NCBI RefSeq assembly: GCF_007678455.1
Contig: NZ_VEEP01000002.1
Location: forward strand, 229,535-293,534
DNA from: Cytobacillus oceanisediminis 2691
GTDB taxonomy: Bacteria; Bacillota; Bacilli; Bacillales; Cytobacillaceae
Direction: 5' to 3'
DNA: 64,000 nt
Of this stretch, positions 23,956-32,564 are shown piece by piece. Below the pieces are notes generated by a model, which had not been told where the DNA came from, made no database searches, and saw only the letters and a list, made by a program, of their open reading frames with translations. The position numbers were made by a program, and so were the translations under genes. The number at the start of each line of letters is the position of its first letter. Positions within the stretch are counted from its first letter, which is position 1.

Positions 23956-24143
23956 TATAGCGACTTTTCAATTTATATAGCGAGTTTTCGATTTATATAG
24001 CGACTTTCAAATTTATATAGCGACTTTTCGATTTTTATAGCGAGTTTCAAATTTATATAGCGAGTTTCAAATTTATATAGCGAGTTTTAATTTTTTATAG
24101 CGACTTTTCGATTTTTATAGCGACCTTCACTTTTTTATAGCGA
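23956..24143. repeat. Tandem array with exact 20-bp period, 10 copies
   Basis: TATAGCGA recurs at 23956, 23976, 23996, 24016, 24036, 24056, 24076, 24096, 24116 and 24136, always 20 bp apart, separated by G/C-TTTT-C-G/A-ATTT-like spacers. Degenerate copies extend upstream to about 23870. The array fills most of the 23702-24212 gap between the flippase and the ABC-F terminator. There is no coding capacity. Confidence 0.9.
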
Positions 24144-24169
24144 ATTGGAAACCCACTCGTTTTTTTCCA

Positions 24170-24203
24170 ATATAAAAAGAACTGCCGGCTGCCAGCAGTT
24201 CTT
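24170..24203 (-). terminator. Terminator of the ABC-F gene
   Basis: AAGAACTGC/GCAGTTCTT with a 9-nt loop is followed on the minus strand by TTTTTATATT. Confidence 0.85.
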
Positions 24204-24212
24204 ATCTAATCA

Positions 24213-26111
24213 CTATGAGATTTCCTCCAGTTTTTCATAAAGCTGATTGCATTTACTTTCCAGTTCTTCTTTTTTCGTGTGAAGCTCCTGCAATACAGCT
24301 AAGTCTGAGACAAAGGACATTTGGTCTACAATCAAAGCAATTTCCGCTTCCTGTACTTCTATGTTCTCGAGCAGTTCCTCTTCGTTGGGAGCAGCAGTAG
24401 TTTTTTTATCAGCCTTTTCCCTTACTATAGGCTCTTTAACGGGACGGATAACCTCTGAATCTCCATCCTCAAGCTGCTTCCGTTTTTCTTCCATCTTAGC
24501 CCTCGCCCGGTCGTAGTTGCCGGGTATTTCGGTCAACTCGCCGCTTTCAAGCCAGTATACCTTGTCAAAGAGTTTATTCAGGAAATAACGGTCATGGGAA
24601 ACAGCCAGCAGCGTTCCCTCGAATCCATCAAGGGCTTCCTCCAGCACCTCCCTGGAGTCGATATCCAGATGGTTGGTCGGTTCATCAAGGATCAGGAAAT
24701 TGAGATCCTGATGCATCAATTGGGCGAGCCGCAGCCTCATCCGTTCTCCTCCGCTCAGCTGGGAGACTTTCTTGAAAACCGCTGGCCCGTAAAAGAGGAA
24801 TCCTGCCAGAACATTCCTGGCTTCCCCCTCATTCATGACAACTTCATTCCTGAATGCGTCCAGAACGTTTCCCTCTTTGCTGGAAAGCTCCATATGCTGG
24901 GACAGATAGCCAATCTTGACATTGCTGCCAAGCCGGACTTCTCCCTTGTCGGGTGAAATTTCATTCCTGATGAACTTCAGCAGTGTCGTTTTACCGGAAC
25001 CATTCTCGCCGACAATTGCCGCACGGTCCTGATATTTAAGCTGCAGATGTATGGTGTCAAAAAGCTCCCTGCTGCCAAAGGACTTACTCACATCCTTGAG
25101 AACAAGCACATCTTTTCCGCTGCGAGCTCCAGTCTCGAGTTCAAAGCTCATTTTTTTCCTGTTCAAAACCGGCCGGTCGAGCTTTTCAATCCTGGCAAGT
25201 GCCCTCTCCATATTCGTCGCCCGCTTATGAAGCGCTGAGCTTGGAGGATTTGACCGGTTCGCCCAGTCTCTCAGCCTCTTGATCGCTTCCTTCATTTTCT
25301 TGATTTTTCGCTGCTGCTCTTCGTACGCCTGGAATTCACGCAGCAATTTCGCTTCCTTCTCCTTAACGAATCCTGAGTAATTTGTGTGATAGAGATCGAT
25401 TTCTCCATCCTCCATATCGAGGATCTTGGTCGCAGTTTCATCTAGAAAATAACGGTCATGAGATATGATGACCACGGTGCCTTCATAGTCTTTCAGAAAT
25501 TCTGCCAGCCACTCGGCAGCCATGATATCAAGGTGGTTGGTAGGTTCATCTAGAAGCAGCAACTCCGGATTACGCAGCAGGCTCAGTCCCAGGCCCACCT
25601 TCGTCTTCTCTCCGCCGCTCAATCTGTTGAAATTGGAATCCAGCAGGCTTGCAATCCTCAAGCCGTTGGCAACTCTGTCAATATTCGCTTCCATTTCATA
25701 ACCGCCGCCAAGAGCAAACCTCTCCTGGAGAACTCCGTATTTTTCCAGCAGCCTTTCAAGCTTATGCGAGTCCTCGCCAGCCGCTGCCATCTCCATTTCC
25801 ATGTGCTTCATCTCACCCTGGACATCCAGCAAGTCTTCAAAAGCTGTCGCCAAAACATCTCTCGCAGTCATGCTTGCATCATATTCCGGTATCTGGGCCA
25901 GATAGCCGATCTTCAGGCCTTTTTTCCAGTGAATCTTTCCATTGTCCGGCTCTTCCATTCCGGCAACAATACGCAGCAATGTGGTCTTGCCGCATCCATT
26001 TGGTCCAACCAGGCCAACTCGGTCTTTTTCATTTATTTCAAACGACATATCTTCGAATATGAGATTGCCGCCGTACATTTTGCTTATTTTGTTCACACTG
26101 CATGTAATCAT
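24213..26111 (-). CDS. ABC-F ATPase, probably ribosome-associated/antibiotic resistance type
   Basis: This 632-residue protein has two ABC domains and no membrane segment. The first has GPNGCGKTT and LSGGEKTKVGLG with LLLDEPTNHLD. The second has GENGSGKTT and LSGGERMRLRLA with LILDEPTNHLD. The basic inter-domain linker (about residues 250-320) is the ribosome P-site interaction region of ABC-F proteins. The C-terminal extension is a coiled coil. A leader ORF and intrinsic terminator precede it, as for antibiotic-inducible ABC-F genes such as vmlR. The resistance role is an inference; a housekeeping translation factor is the alternative. Confidence 0.88.
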   Translation of the reverse strand: MITCSVNKISKMYGGNLIFEDMSFEINEKDRVGLVGPNGCGKTTLLRIVAGMEEPDNGKIHWKKGLKIGYLAQIPEYDASMTARDVLATAFEDLLDVQGEMKHMEMEMAAAGEDSHKLERLLEKYGVLQERFALGGGYEMEANIDRVANGLRIASLLDSNFNRLSGGEKTKVGLGLSLLRNPELLLLDEPTNHLDIMAAEWLAEFLKDYEGTVVIISHDRYFLDETATKILDMEDGEIDLYHTNYSGFVKEKEAKLLREFQAYEEQQRKIKKMKEAIKRLRDWANRSNPPSSALHKRATNMERALARIEKLDRPVLNRKKMSFELETGARSGKDVLVLKDVSKSFGSRELFDTIHLQLKYQDRAAIVGENGSGKTTLLKFIRNEISPDKGEVRLGSNVKIGYLSQHMELSSKEGNVLDAFRNEVVMNEGEARNVLAGFLFYGPAVFKKVSQLSGGERMRLRLAQLMHQDLNFLILDEPTNHLDIDSREVLEEALDGFEGTLLAVSHDRYFLNKLFDKVYWLESGELTEIPGNYDRARAKMEEKRKQLEDGDSEVIRPVKEPIVREKADKKTTAAPNEEELLENIEVQEAEIALIVDQMSFVSDLAVLQELHTKKEELESKCNQLYEKLEEIS

Positions 26112-26169
26112 TAAGATTTCCTCCTTAATCGATCCCCCTCTTCACCTGAACCTGTCTATCGGTAAACGC

Positions 26170-26206
26170 AAAAAAGCCAGGGGCAGATGGCTCTGCTCCT
26201 GGCTTT
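26170..26206 (-). terminator. Attenuator upstream of the ABC-F gene
   Basis: On the minus strand AAAAGCCAGGAGCAGA pairs with TCTGCCCCTGGCTTTT (one mismatch), followed by TTTTTTG. It lies between the leader ORF and the ABC-F start, about 60 nt before the gene. Confidence 0.75.
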
Positions 26207-26253
26207 TGAATTCCATGAATACAAAGGAGGACAAATGTGCCCTCCCCATTCAC

Positions 26254-26409
26254 CTAAGCGGGAAAAGAGATGATCGTACCGTTTGTTTTTGATATTGAGC
26301 TGTTAAAAAAGGGCATACGAATCCCGTTGACAGCTGCAACAGCAAATTTTGCACGACAAAAATATAGGAACTCATTCCAAAATCCGCGTACAAAAACAGT
26401 CTTGATCAT
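26254..26409 (-). CDS. Leader peptide ORF of the ABC-F gene (51 residues)
   Basis: ATG 26409 follows GGAGGTGAGG at good spacing. The 51-codon ORF starts MIKTVFVRGFWNEFLYFCRA and ends SFPA, stopping about 48 nt before the attenuator. It matches no known family. Its position suggests that ribosome stalling during its translation prevents terminator folding. It might instead be a small functional protein; only the placement supports the leader role. Confidence 0.5.
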   Translation of the reverse strand: MIKTVFVRGFWNEFLYFCRAKFAVAAVNGIRMPFFNSSISKTNGTIISFPA

Positions 26410-26604
26410 CTCTCCTCACCTCCGTTCATTAATAGTTAGTTTCATTCTACAATCTCATTATTATTTTAGCAAGTTTTTCCTGAATTGCATGCAGCCCATT
26501 TTCCGCAAATTCCAATAACCAAACGTTTGATTGAATTGTGCAGGAACCCACCAGGGCAGGCTTTTTATCAATTTTTCCCATGCTGATATTCTTGTGGATA
26601 AAGT

Positions 26605-26631
26605 GTTTAAACTGGCTTGGACCGCGGGTAA
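26605..26631 (+). promoter_or_regulatory. Sigma-B-like promoter
   Basis: GTTTAA and GGGTAA with a 15-bp spacer lie 27 bp before the start of the 64-residue gene. Confidence 0.5.
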
Positions 26632-26658
26632 GGATAACTAACGAAGGAGTGGGTGACA

Positions 26659-26853
26659 ATGCTTAGACACGTGGAACTTTCAGATTACCAGCTCTGGATG
26701 TGTAAAAAAATCAAAGAAAAGTTAGCTGAAAAGCATAACTATATAAATTGTGCTTCCCATTATCCAAATGAATTTGAAGAACGGGAAGTCATATCCATTG
26801 CGTTAAGCGAAATGCTTATGAAATTAGATGTAATCGAAGGGAAAGCTAATTAG
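26659..26853 (+). CDS. Unrecognised small protein, 64 residues
   Basis: ATG 26659 lies 9 nt after AAGGAG (an in-frame GTG at 26653 is too close). The product starts MLRHVELSDYQLWMCKKIKE and contains two Cys, one in INCASHYPNEF. It is predicted to be soluble and helical. No family was recognised. The sigma-B-like promoter suggests stress control. A short terminator (26861-26880) follows. Confidence 0.7.
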   Translation: MLRHVELSDYQLWMCKKIKEKLAEKHNYINCASHYPNEFEEREVISIALSEMLMKLDVIEGKAN

Positions 26854-26860
26854 TTTCACC

Positions 26861-26884
26861 AGGGGCCATTGGCCTCTTTTTGTT
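26861..26884 (+). terminator. Terminator of the 64-residue gene
   Basis: AGGGGCC/GGCCTCT with a 3-nt loop is followed by TTTTTG. Confidence 0.75.
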
Positions 26885-26908
26885 TTTCTATGGCTTCTGG
26901 TTGTGTCT

Positions 26909-27091
26909 TTAACGATCCAAATAGCTTTTATCTGATTGATTCTTCCTCAGCTCTTCAAGAATTTCCTTCATCAATGCTTCCTGTCTTTTTGTGCTCGTCA
27001 CCAGCATGACGAACAGGATGATCATGGCCAGTGGAAGTACAAGTGAAATTAATACTCCCAACAGAGGGAATACACCAAACAATGGTTCCAT
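26909..27091 (-). CDS. Small single-pass membrane protein, 60 residues
   Basis: ATG 27091 is preceded by AAGGAGG. The first 32 residues are hydrophobic (LLGVLISLVLPLAMIILFVM). The rest is a charged helix (KRQEALMKEILEELRKNQ). It lies 117 bp downstream of liaR on the same strand. It is not a recognised Lia component; the neighbourhood alone suggests an envelope-related role. Confidence 0.7.
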   Translation of the reverse strand: MEPLFGVFPLLGVLISLVLPLAMIILFVMLVTSTKRQEALMKEILEELRKNQSDKSYLDR

Positions 27092-27207
27092 ATCCGGGAC
27101 CTCCTTATCTTAGGCTGTTTTCGTATGCTTCTCAGCAGAACCCATTTCCGCAATCAGTTTCCATTAAGAGCCCAATTGAAAATCATAACTTTTTCAGCAA
27201 AGCTTCA

Positions 27208-27840
27208 TTATTTTACAAGTGAATGCCTGAACGCGTAGATCACTGCCTGGGTGCGGTCTTGAACCTGCAGCTTGCTTAAGATATTGCTGACATGCGTTTT
27301 TACGGTTTTCAGGGCAATGAACAGCTCATCGGCGATTTCCTGATTCGTTTTGCCTTCGGCGATCAGCTTCAATACTTCCATCTCGCGCTCGGTCAGCTCT
27401 TCATGCAATTCGACGCTGTTCTTCTGTCGCATTTTCATCATCATCTTCCCGGTCACTTCGGGTTCAAGCACAGGCTGGCCGGAATATGTAACCCGCACCG
27501 CATTGGCAATTTCGCTAGCCTTAGAGGTTTTCAGCATATAGCTTGTCGCACCGGCTTCAAGTGCAGGATACACTTTTTCATCATCGAGGAAACTGGTCAC
27601 GATAATGATTTTTGCTTCCGGCCACTGCTCAATGATCTGCCTTGTCGCTTCGATGCCATCCATTTCCTTCATGACCAGGTCCATCAAGATGATATCCGGC
27701 CGCAGTTCGAGTGCCATATCGACTCCCGCCTTGCCGTTATCCGCTTCGCCGATTACCTCGATATCCGGCTGGGCTGATAAATACGATGAGACACCGATCC
27801 GAACCATTTCATGATCATCTACAAACACTACTTTAATCAT
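27208..27840 (-). CDS. liaR: Response regulator LiaR (VraR)
   Basis: This 210-residue NarL-family regulator has a receiver domain with the phospho-acceptor Asp in [15 protein letters not shown]. The C-terminal LuxR helix-turn-helix is [20 protein letters not shown] with [16 protein letters not shown]. It is activated by LiaS during cell-envelope stress and switches on liaIH. Its start overlaps the liaS stop by 4 nt, so they are co-translated. Confidence 0.95.
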   Translation of the reverse strand: MIKVVFVDDHEMVRIGVSSYLSAQPDIEVIGEADNGKAGVDMALELRPDIILMDLVMKEMDGIEATRQIIEQWPEAKIIIVTSFLDDEKVYPALEAGATSYMLKTSKASEIANAVRVTYSGQPVLEPEVTGKMMMKMRQKNSVELHEELTEREMEVLKLIAEGKTNQEIADELFIALKTVKTHVSNILSKLQVQDRTQAVIYAFRHSLVK

Positions 27841-28880
27841 TCTTCCTCACCTGCCGCCACTAATATTGGAACTTTGACCTCAAGCCTGGTCCCTTTATTT
27901 TCAACACTTACAATCTTCAATGTCCCGCCGATTTCCCCCGCACGTTCGTGCATGTTTTGAAGCCCGTATGATCCCGCTTTCGCTTCTTCAACATTAAAGC
28001 CTATTCCGTCATCAACCACTCTCAATATGACTTTACCATCACGATGGATCAGCAGAACTTCCAGCTGATCCGCCTTTGCATGGCGCAGCGTATTCGAGAT
28101 TGACTCCTGCAAAATCCGGAACAGATGGTCTTCGACGCCCTTATCAAGCGGAAACGGCTCGACCTTCCAGTTGATATTCATAGTAACTTTTTGCCTTAAT
28201 TCGAGCAGCAGTTCCTCAATCCCTTCCTGCAGGCTCTTCCCTTTCAACGCGACCGGCCGGAGATGCAGAAGCAGCGCCCTCATTTCAAGCTGAGATTGGT
28301 GGATCATTTCCTCCACCATCTTCAGCTGCTTCGCTTCCCGTTCCTCCGACGGCCCCTTCGTTTCATTGATCGCCGACATCAGCATCGATGCCGCAAACAA
28401 CTGCTGGCTCACCGAATCATGCAGTTCCCTTGCAAGCCTGTTCCGCTCCTGGGAAATGATTTCCTGGATCCGTGATTCCTGCTCCTCCGCTTTTTCGGTT
28501 GCGAGCCTCTGTGAGAGCATCGCTTTTTCTGAGATTTGTTTATACAGTTTGCTGACACGTTTCGAGATTGATGCGATTTCTGCGTATGCCTGGTTTGCTT
28601 CTATTTCAGGCTGCTGCCCTTCCTCAAGCTGGAAGAGCCAGCTGTCCACCGTCTTGAATTGCCTACGCCAGTATATGCCTGAAGCCAGGCCGAACGCGAT
28701 TCCAAGCACAACGCTGATGCTGAAAGTGAAGATAACAAACGGAATGTCCATTAGCTCACGGTTCCATAGATCGGAAAAGCGAGCTGCCGGGAAAGCCAGC
28801 CAATAGGACAGTGTCAGCGCGATAAACGATATGATTCCAAGGGTGAGTCCCCATAAAATCTGGCGCGTGGCAGTTGTCAT
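27837..28880 (-). CDS. liaS: Sensor histidine kinase LiaS (VraS)
   Basis: This 347-residue membrane kinase has two N-terminal helices with a short extracytoplasmic loop, an intramembrane-sensing type. A HisKA_3 domain follows, with the phospho-His in [15 protein letters not shown], then a HATPase domain ([20 protein letters not shown]). It senses damage to the lipid II cycle with LiaF and phosphorylates LiaR. It overlaps liaF and liaR by 4 nt each. Confidence 0.95.
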   Translation of the reverse strand: MTTATRQILWGLTLGIISFIALTLSYWLAFPAARFSDLWNRELMDIPFVIFTFSISVVLGIAFGLASGIYWRRQFKTVDSWLFQLEEGQQPEIEANQAYAEIASISKRVSKLYKQISEKAMLSQRLATEKAEEQESRIQEIISQERNRLARELHDSVSQQLFAASMLMSAINETKGPSEEREAKQLKMVEEMIHQSQLEMRALLLHLRPVALKGKSLQEGIEELLLELRQKVTMNINWKVEPFPLDKGVEDHLFRILQESISNTLRHAKADQLEVLLIHRDGKVILRVVDDGIGFNVEEAKAGSYGLQNMHERAGEIGGTLKIVSVENKGTRLEVKVPILVAAGEEE

Positions 28881-29611
28881 ATGCGTTTCACCTCGATATT
28901 CCCGACGATCATCGAGGTGAAGATTTTTACCTTTTGCCCGGCCTCTTCGTAACCAGGGGTCTGCACGTACAGACTTTGGTTCAGCACCCTGCCTTCCTGG
29001 TGTCCGAAAACTTCGGCGGAGCCAACAATCGATGAATGGCGGAGAGTGACTTCCACATCATATGGCACGTATACCTTTACATTTCCGATGATATTCCGGA
29101 TGAAAATCACCGTCTCGCCTTTTGGCAGCACCGTCATGCTCAAGTCGATCACGCTGTCGCCAATTCCGGTCTGGATGTTGACATCATCCCACTCATATAC
29201 ATGTGAAGGTGTTTCCTGATGTCCAAACAAGCGATTTTTAAAAAGCGGTGGTTTCTCAATCACCATTTCCTTGCTGACTTCCTTTTCAGGCTTCTGTAAA
29301 ACTGGCGTAATCAATTCAGGCTTCTTTTTTGATTGGATATACTGATATACCAGATAGATCAGTACCGCCAACAGGAAAAACCTGAAGGTCATCATGCTGA
29401 AAACGCTGCTCAGGAAAAAGAATAATCCCGCCCAGAACAGCACCTTTCCTGATTTTTTCGGCATTAAAGAGCGTCCAAAGTAAATCATCGCTCCACTTGC
29501 CAGAAGGGAGAAAATCAGCCCTTCGTTGAAAAAAGAAACTTCCAGCAAAAGGAGGATCACTCCGGTAATCACAATCCAGCTGACATAATCATTTTTCATC
29601 TTGTTCAACAC
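28877..29611 (-). CDS. liaF: LiaF, negative regulator of LiaS
   Basis: This 244-residue protein has four hydrophobic helices in the first 95 residues, then a soluble beta-helical domain (GDSVIDLSMTVLPKGETVIF, IGNVKVYVPYDVEV) typical of LiaF/VraT. It holds LiaS inactive without stress. The start is GTG 29611 behind GGAAGGGGG. A terminator separates it from liaH, so liaFSR probably has its own promoter near 29620-29690. Confidence 0.93.
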   Translation of the reverse strand: MLNKMKNDYVSWIVITGVILLLLEVSFFNEGLIFSLLASGAMIYFGRSLMPKKSGKVLFWAGLFFFLSSVFSMMTFRFFLLAVLIYLVYQYIQSKKKPELITPVLQKPEKEVSKEMVIEKPPLFKNRLFGHQETPSHVYEWDDVNIQTGIGDSVIDLSMTVLPKGETVIFIRNIIGNVKVYVPYDVEVTLRHSSIVGSAEVFGHQEGRVLNQSLYVQTPGYEEAGQKVKIFTSMIVGNIEVKRI

Positions 29612-29693
29612 GGTGTTTTCCCCCTTCCTTTTTAAATATTTGGGATTAAGTTTACTGTGGAATGAAGTTGAAGTTCAATAGAGGTGATATCCA

Positions 29694-29720
29694 AAAGGCG
29701 CAGCTGCCTGCGCCTTTATA
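29694..29720 (-). terminator. Terminator between liaH and liaF
   Basis: AAAGGCGCAG/CTGCGCCTTT with a 4-nt loop follows the liaH stop on the minus strand. The trailing T-run is short, so read-through into liaFSR is possible. Confidence 0.7.
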
Positions 29721-29739
29721 GAATACCATGTTTTGCCTA

Positions 29740-30384
29740 TTAAATAGTATGGGTTTCTTTATTTTTGAACTCTTTTTCGAGCTGGGCAATCCTTGCGTCA
29801 ATCGTATTACGGTGATAGTTGCTGTTCACCTTTTCTTCTAATTGATCAAGATAGGCTTCCATATCCGTGAACCTAGAATAGGCTTTGTCGGAGCCATCGC
29901 TGTGGTCAAGCACCTGGTCCATCCGGTAATTGGCACGAGTAACATTCTCACGGCCCATCAATTCGAGTCGTCGGATGTGCATATCCTTCAATTTATGCTT
30001 CATGTCTTCATATTTATGTTCGAGCTCCACCTGCTGCTTGCCTGCATTTTCCATCGCTTCCTTCAGTCGGGCTGAGCGTTCTTCATATTGAACCTGTTCC
30101 CTGCTGGCAAACTCCTGAAGTTCCGCTTCCCCCGCTCTCATCGCGATTTCCGTCTGATGTCTCCGTTTGTCTGCCATTTCAATTGCCTGCTGGTATTCCC
30201 GGGCAAACTGTTCCTTAAGCTGGCCCTGGCGTTCAAGCAGCTTCGCGACCTTTTCAGTCTCCGCTTCACATTCACGAAGATACTGGTTCAACAGTGCAAT
30301 CGGGTTCTTTCTTTCCTTCTGGTCAAGTGCCTCATGAAGATCTGCCATTACAGTGTTTTTGATTCTTGTTAATAGATTAGCCAT
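29740..30384 (-). CDS. liaH: LiaH, PspA/IM30 family phage-shock protein
   Basis: This 214-residue, almost fully helical coiled-coil protein has the PspA start ANLLTRIKNTVMADLHEALD. It is known to oligomerise on the inner face of the membrane and protect it under envelope stress, recruited by LiaI. ATG 30384 follows AAAGGAGAG. It lies 45 bp downstream of the liaI-like gene. Confidence 0.93.
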   Translation of the reverse strand: MANLLTRIKNTVMADLHEALDQKERKNPIALLNQYLRECEAETEKVAKLLERQGQLKEQFAREYQQAIEMADKRRHQTEIAMRAGEAELQEFASREQVQYEERSARLKEAMENAGKQQVELEHKYEDMKHKLKDMHIRRLELMGRENVTRANYRMDQVLDHSDGSDKAYSRFTDMEAYLDQLEEKVNSNYHRNTIDARIAQLEKEFKNKETHTI

Positions 30385-30429
30385 TTACAATCTCTCCTTT
30401 TTTTTCGCATATAGTAGTGTTTCAGCCGC

Positions 30430-30774
30430 CTAGTTGTTTTTCATTTCTGCCCATTGCTTCTCGAAGTTGACAAATGGATCGTTTGCTTCTTTCATTGCTA
30501 CTTCTTTTTTGTCCCAGTTCTTGTATACAAGGTAAAGGACGTAAGCTGCTGCGATTCCCAGGATTGCTGGCACATTTGAAGCTGCAGCCATCAAGATGAT
30601 GAACCCGGCTATTCCCCAGCCGATTTTTCCGGCTGTCGAGTGAGCCTTTAAAAATTGCTTTACGACAAAGTAAAGCACCAGCAAGCTCACGCCGAGACCC
30701 ACAAGCGGACCAAGGTTTGACATCAGTACCATTGCAGCGATGAAGCCGGCAAACAGTAAACCAAATTTTTTCAT
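30430..30774 (-). CDS. liaI: LiaI-like membrane anchor protein
   Basis: This 114-residue protein has four short hydrophobic helices (FGLLFAGFIAAMVLM, LVGLGVSLLVLYFVV and others) and a polar C-terminal tail (DPFVNFEKQWAEMKNN). LiaI anchors LiaH at the membrane in B. subtilis. ATG 30774 has GGAGG 8 nt upstream; a TTG at 30780 is too close. The assignment rests on position before liaH as much as on sequence. Confidence 0.8.
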   Translation of the reverse strand: MKKFGLLFAGFIAAMVLMSNLGPLVGLGVSLLVLYFVVKQFLKAHSTAGKIGWGIAGFIILMAAASNVPAILGIAAAYVLYLVYKNWDKKEVAMKEANDPFVNFEKQWAEMKNN

Positions 30775-30919
30775 GTTCAATTCCTCCTTATCTCTTATGT
30801 ACTCATCTTACCTTTGCCGTAAAAAATCCATAACGTGCCTGAGCTTGATTTTCAGGTAGGTCCTGAGGCTTAGCACCATACCGGACCGGTCGTCACTCTT
30901 GCGTTTTCCTCTCATAAAA

Positions 30920-30952
30920 ATACCCCGGTGACAGCTTCACCGGGGTATTTCT
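30920..30952 (-). terminator. Terminator of the LysM-CAP gene
   Basis: A 12-bp stem ATACCCCGGTGA/TCACCGGGGTAT with a 5-nt loop is followed by TTTTATG on the minus strand. Confidence 0.88.
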
Positions 30953-30960
30953 TCCGTTCC

Positions 30961-31569
30961 TTATTTTGTGATGAACATCTGAGTCCAATAGTGTCCATAA
31001 TCCCCGCCTGCAGCATGCCCGACACCAATGTGGGTGTATGCAGGGCTAAGGATATTTTTGCGATGTCCAGGGCTGTTCATCCATGATTGGACTACTTCGT
31101 GGGGGGTCCTCTGCCCCGCTGCTATATTTTCAGCCGCGCTCCTGTGGTTGACTCCAAAATTCCTCATCATGGTGAATGGACTGCCGTATGTAGGGCTTGT
31201 ATGGGAAAAGTAACTTTTATCTCTCATTTCTGCAGATTTGTAACGCGCAACCCTTGAAAGCTGCCAGTCAGCTGCCACTGGCTTAAGTCCATTCTTCGCC
31301 CGCTCGTGGTTCGTCAACTGGATGACCTGGCTTTCAATACTCTTTGCGGCGCTTAAATTAGGGATATTGACTCGCTGGCCAGGATAAATCAATCTAGGAT
31401 TCTTGAATTGCTGGTTAGCACCGATAAGTTCCGAAAGGCCAACCTTGAACCTGACCGAAATTTTCCATAAAGAGTCCCCATTCTGAACCGTATAGACTTG
31501 TTGCGCGAATGATGCGGTCGGAAAAGCCATACTCATTAAAACAAGGGCCAATATTATTTTTTTTACCAT
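30961..31569 (-). CDS. Secreted LysM - CAP (SCP/YkwD-like) domain protein
   Basis: This 202-residue exported protein has a signal peptide (MVKKIILALVLMSMAFP, cleavage near SFAQ). A LysM motif follows (YTVQNGDSLWKISVRFKVGL), which binds peptidoglycan. The C-terminal CAP domain carries HERAKNGLKPV, the His and Glu sites of SYFSHTSP and SAAENIAAG, and the HRKNILSPAYTHIGVG block. Such proteins are common on spores and cell walls. ATG 31569 is preferred over GTG 31575 by spacing to GAGGAGG. Confidence 0.92.
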   Translation of the reverse strand: MVKKIILALVLMSMAFPTASFAQQVYTVQNGDSLWKISVRFKVGLSELIGANQQFKNPRLIYPGQRVNIPNLSAAKSIESQVIQLTNHERAKNGLKPVAADWQLSRVARYKSAEMRDKSYFSHTSPTYGSPFTMMRNFGVNHRSAAENIAAGQRTPHEVVQSWMNSPGHRKNILSPAYTHIGVGHAAGGDYGHYWTQMFITK

Positions 31570-31692
31570 CTTCACTCCTCCTCAACTGATAGGATGAGAA
31601 GATTTGATAAAAATATACAGTTGAATATTGAACTAACAAGAAAACATCACTTTAACAATGCATATAGTTTTATCAAGGGAGGAATGAGGATT

Positions 31693-31836
31693 ATGGGATA
31701 TCTATGGGTTATGACGATCGGTTATGTCATTTGTCTCGGCCTGCTTGGCGGTACTTTAATGTTTTTCATTACCTCTGCTTTTGATTTCGATGATGCAAGC
31801 CGGATTGATTTACTGGATACTAAAGAGAAAGAATAG
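31693..31836 (+). CDS. Small membrane protein, 47 residues
   Basis: ATG 31693 lies 10 nt after AAGGGAGG; an ATG at 31684 is too close to that site. The product starts MGYLWVMTIGYVICLGLLGG, one membrane helix, with an acidic tail (DASRIDLLDTKEKE). No family was recognised. It is a single gene with its own terminator. Confidence 0.6.
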   Translation: MGYLWVMTIGYVICLGLLGGTLMFFITSAFDFDDASRIDLLDTKEKE

Positions 31837-31837
31837 C

Positions 31838-31876
31838 AAAAGCTGGCTGCTAAATTGATGCAGCCAGCTTTTATCG
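31838..31876 (+). terminator. Terminator of the 47-residue gene
   Basis: A 13-bp stem AAAAGCTGGCTGC/GCAGCCAGCTTTT follows the stop codon directly. Confidence 0.9.
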
Positions 31877-31919
31877 TTTGAACATCCCGGAATCATAAAT
31901 TGTTATTTTCAGAGACGAT

Positions 31920-31950
31920 AAAAAAAGCTGCCAGTGGCAGCCTTTTCTAT
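31920..31950 (-). terminator. Terminator of the YflT-like gene
   Basis: AAGGCTGCC/GGCAGCTTTTTT with a short loop faces the minus-strand gene ending at 31954. Confidence 0.75.
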
Positions 31951-31953
31951 CGA

Positions 31954-32526
31954 TTAAAAATCACGTGTGTTGTCAAAACGAGTGTTAGCCGGGTTGTCCG
32001 ATGTTAGAGGTGCATCAACCGGGTTGGTCGTTCTTGTTCCATCCAAACCAGTGGTTGTTGTACCATCATTCAGGCCGACTCTGTTCTCTTCACGCTCGAC
32101 GACTACAAGGATTTTGCCTTCTTTTACATAGCCTTCGTAACGTTCTGCTTCATCTTCCGGAATACCCATTCCGATCAATGCTCCGGCCAATCCGCCGGCA
32201 CCTGCGCCTACTGCAGCACCAGTAAGTGTCGCAGCAATCGGGCCTGCAGCTACGATTGGGCCGATTCCAGGGATCGCTAGGGCTCCGATGCCTGCCAGTA
32301 ATCCTGTAAGGCCGCCTAATATGCCGCCTGTTGCCGCACCTGCAGCAAGACCTTCCTCAGTCTTTGTACCGGTTGCTTCGTTGACGTGATCAATCTCATC
32401 GTCGTTTTTACTAATAACAGAGATATCATCGGTATTGTACCCTTGCCTCTTCAGGTCCTCTACGGCCTGGATTGCGTCTTGCTCGTTATCATATACTCCA
32501 ACAAGATGTTTTTCATGTTCAAACAT
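31954..32526 (-). CDS. YflT/GsP17M-type general stress protein
   Basis: This 190-residue protein starts MFEHEKHLVGVYDNEQDAI, the general stress protein 17M domain (YflT). The central 60 residues are a glycine/alanine-rich hydrophobic region (GLLAGIGALAIPGIGPIVAA), and the tail is threonine-rich and polar. ATG 32526 follows AAAGGAGG; the longer frame upstream lacks a site. A good sigma-B promoter lies 40-60 bp upstream, as expected for this family. Confidence 0.85.
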   Translation of the reverse strand: MFEHEKHLVGVYDNEQDAIQAVEDLKRQGYNTDDISVISKNDDEIDHVNEATGTKTEEGLAAGAATGGILGGLTGLLAGIGALAIPGIGPIVAAGPIAATLTGAAVGAGAGGLAGALIGMGIPEDEAERYEGYVKEGKILVVVEREENRVGLNDGTTTTGLDGTRTTNPVDAPLTSDNPANTRFDNTRDF

Positions 32527-32564
32527 ATTAAAAGCCTCCTTTAGACGAGTAGTCCTTTTTAAAG

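Noticed and set aside
23956..24143. CRISPR array or origin iterons
   Set aside because: The 20-bp period with 8-bp motif and degenerate A/T spacers does not fit CRISPR. No rep or dnaA gene is nearby, and the array sits between housekeeping genes.
27113..27207. A second full MITE between liaR and the small membrane protein
   Set aside because: Only one end-like sequence (GGCTGTTTTCGTATGC) is present; no matching inverted end was found.
30775..30915. A defined LiaR operator upstream of liaI
   Set aside because: Short palindromes such as CCGGACCGG and GGTCCTGAGG are present, but I could not match them to a LiaR box with confidence.
31684..31836. An 80-residue version of the small membrane protein starting at 31594
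   Set aside because: The longer frame has no ribosome binding site and overlaps the promoter of the divergent LysM-CAP gene. The start at 31693 fits the AAGGGAGG site.
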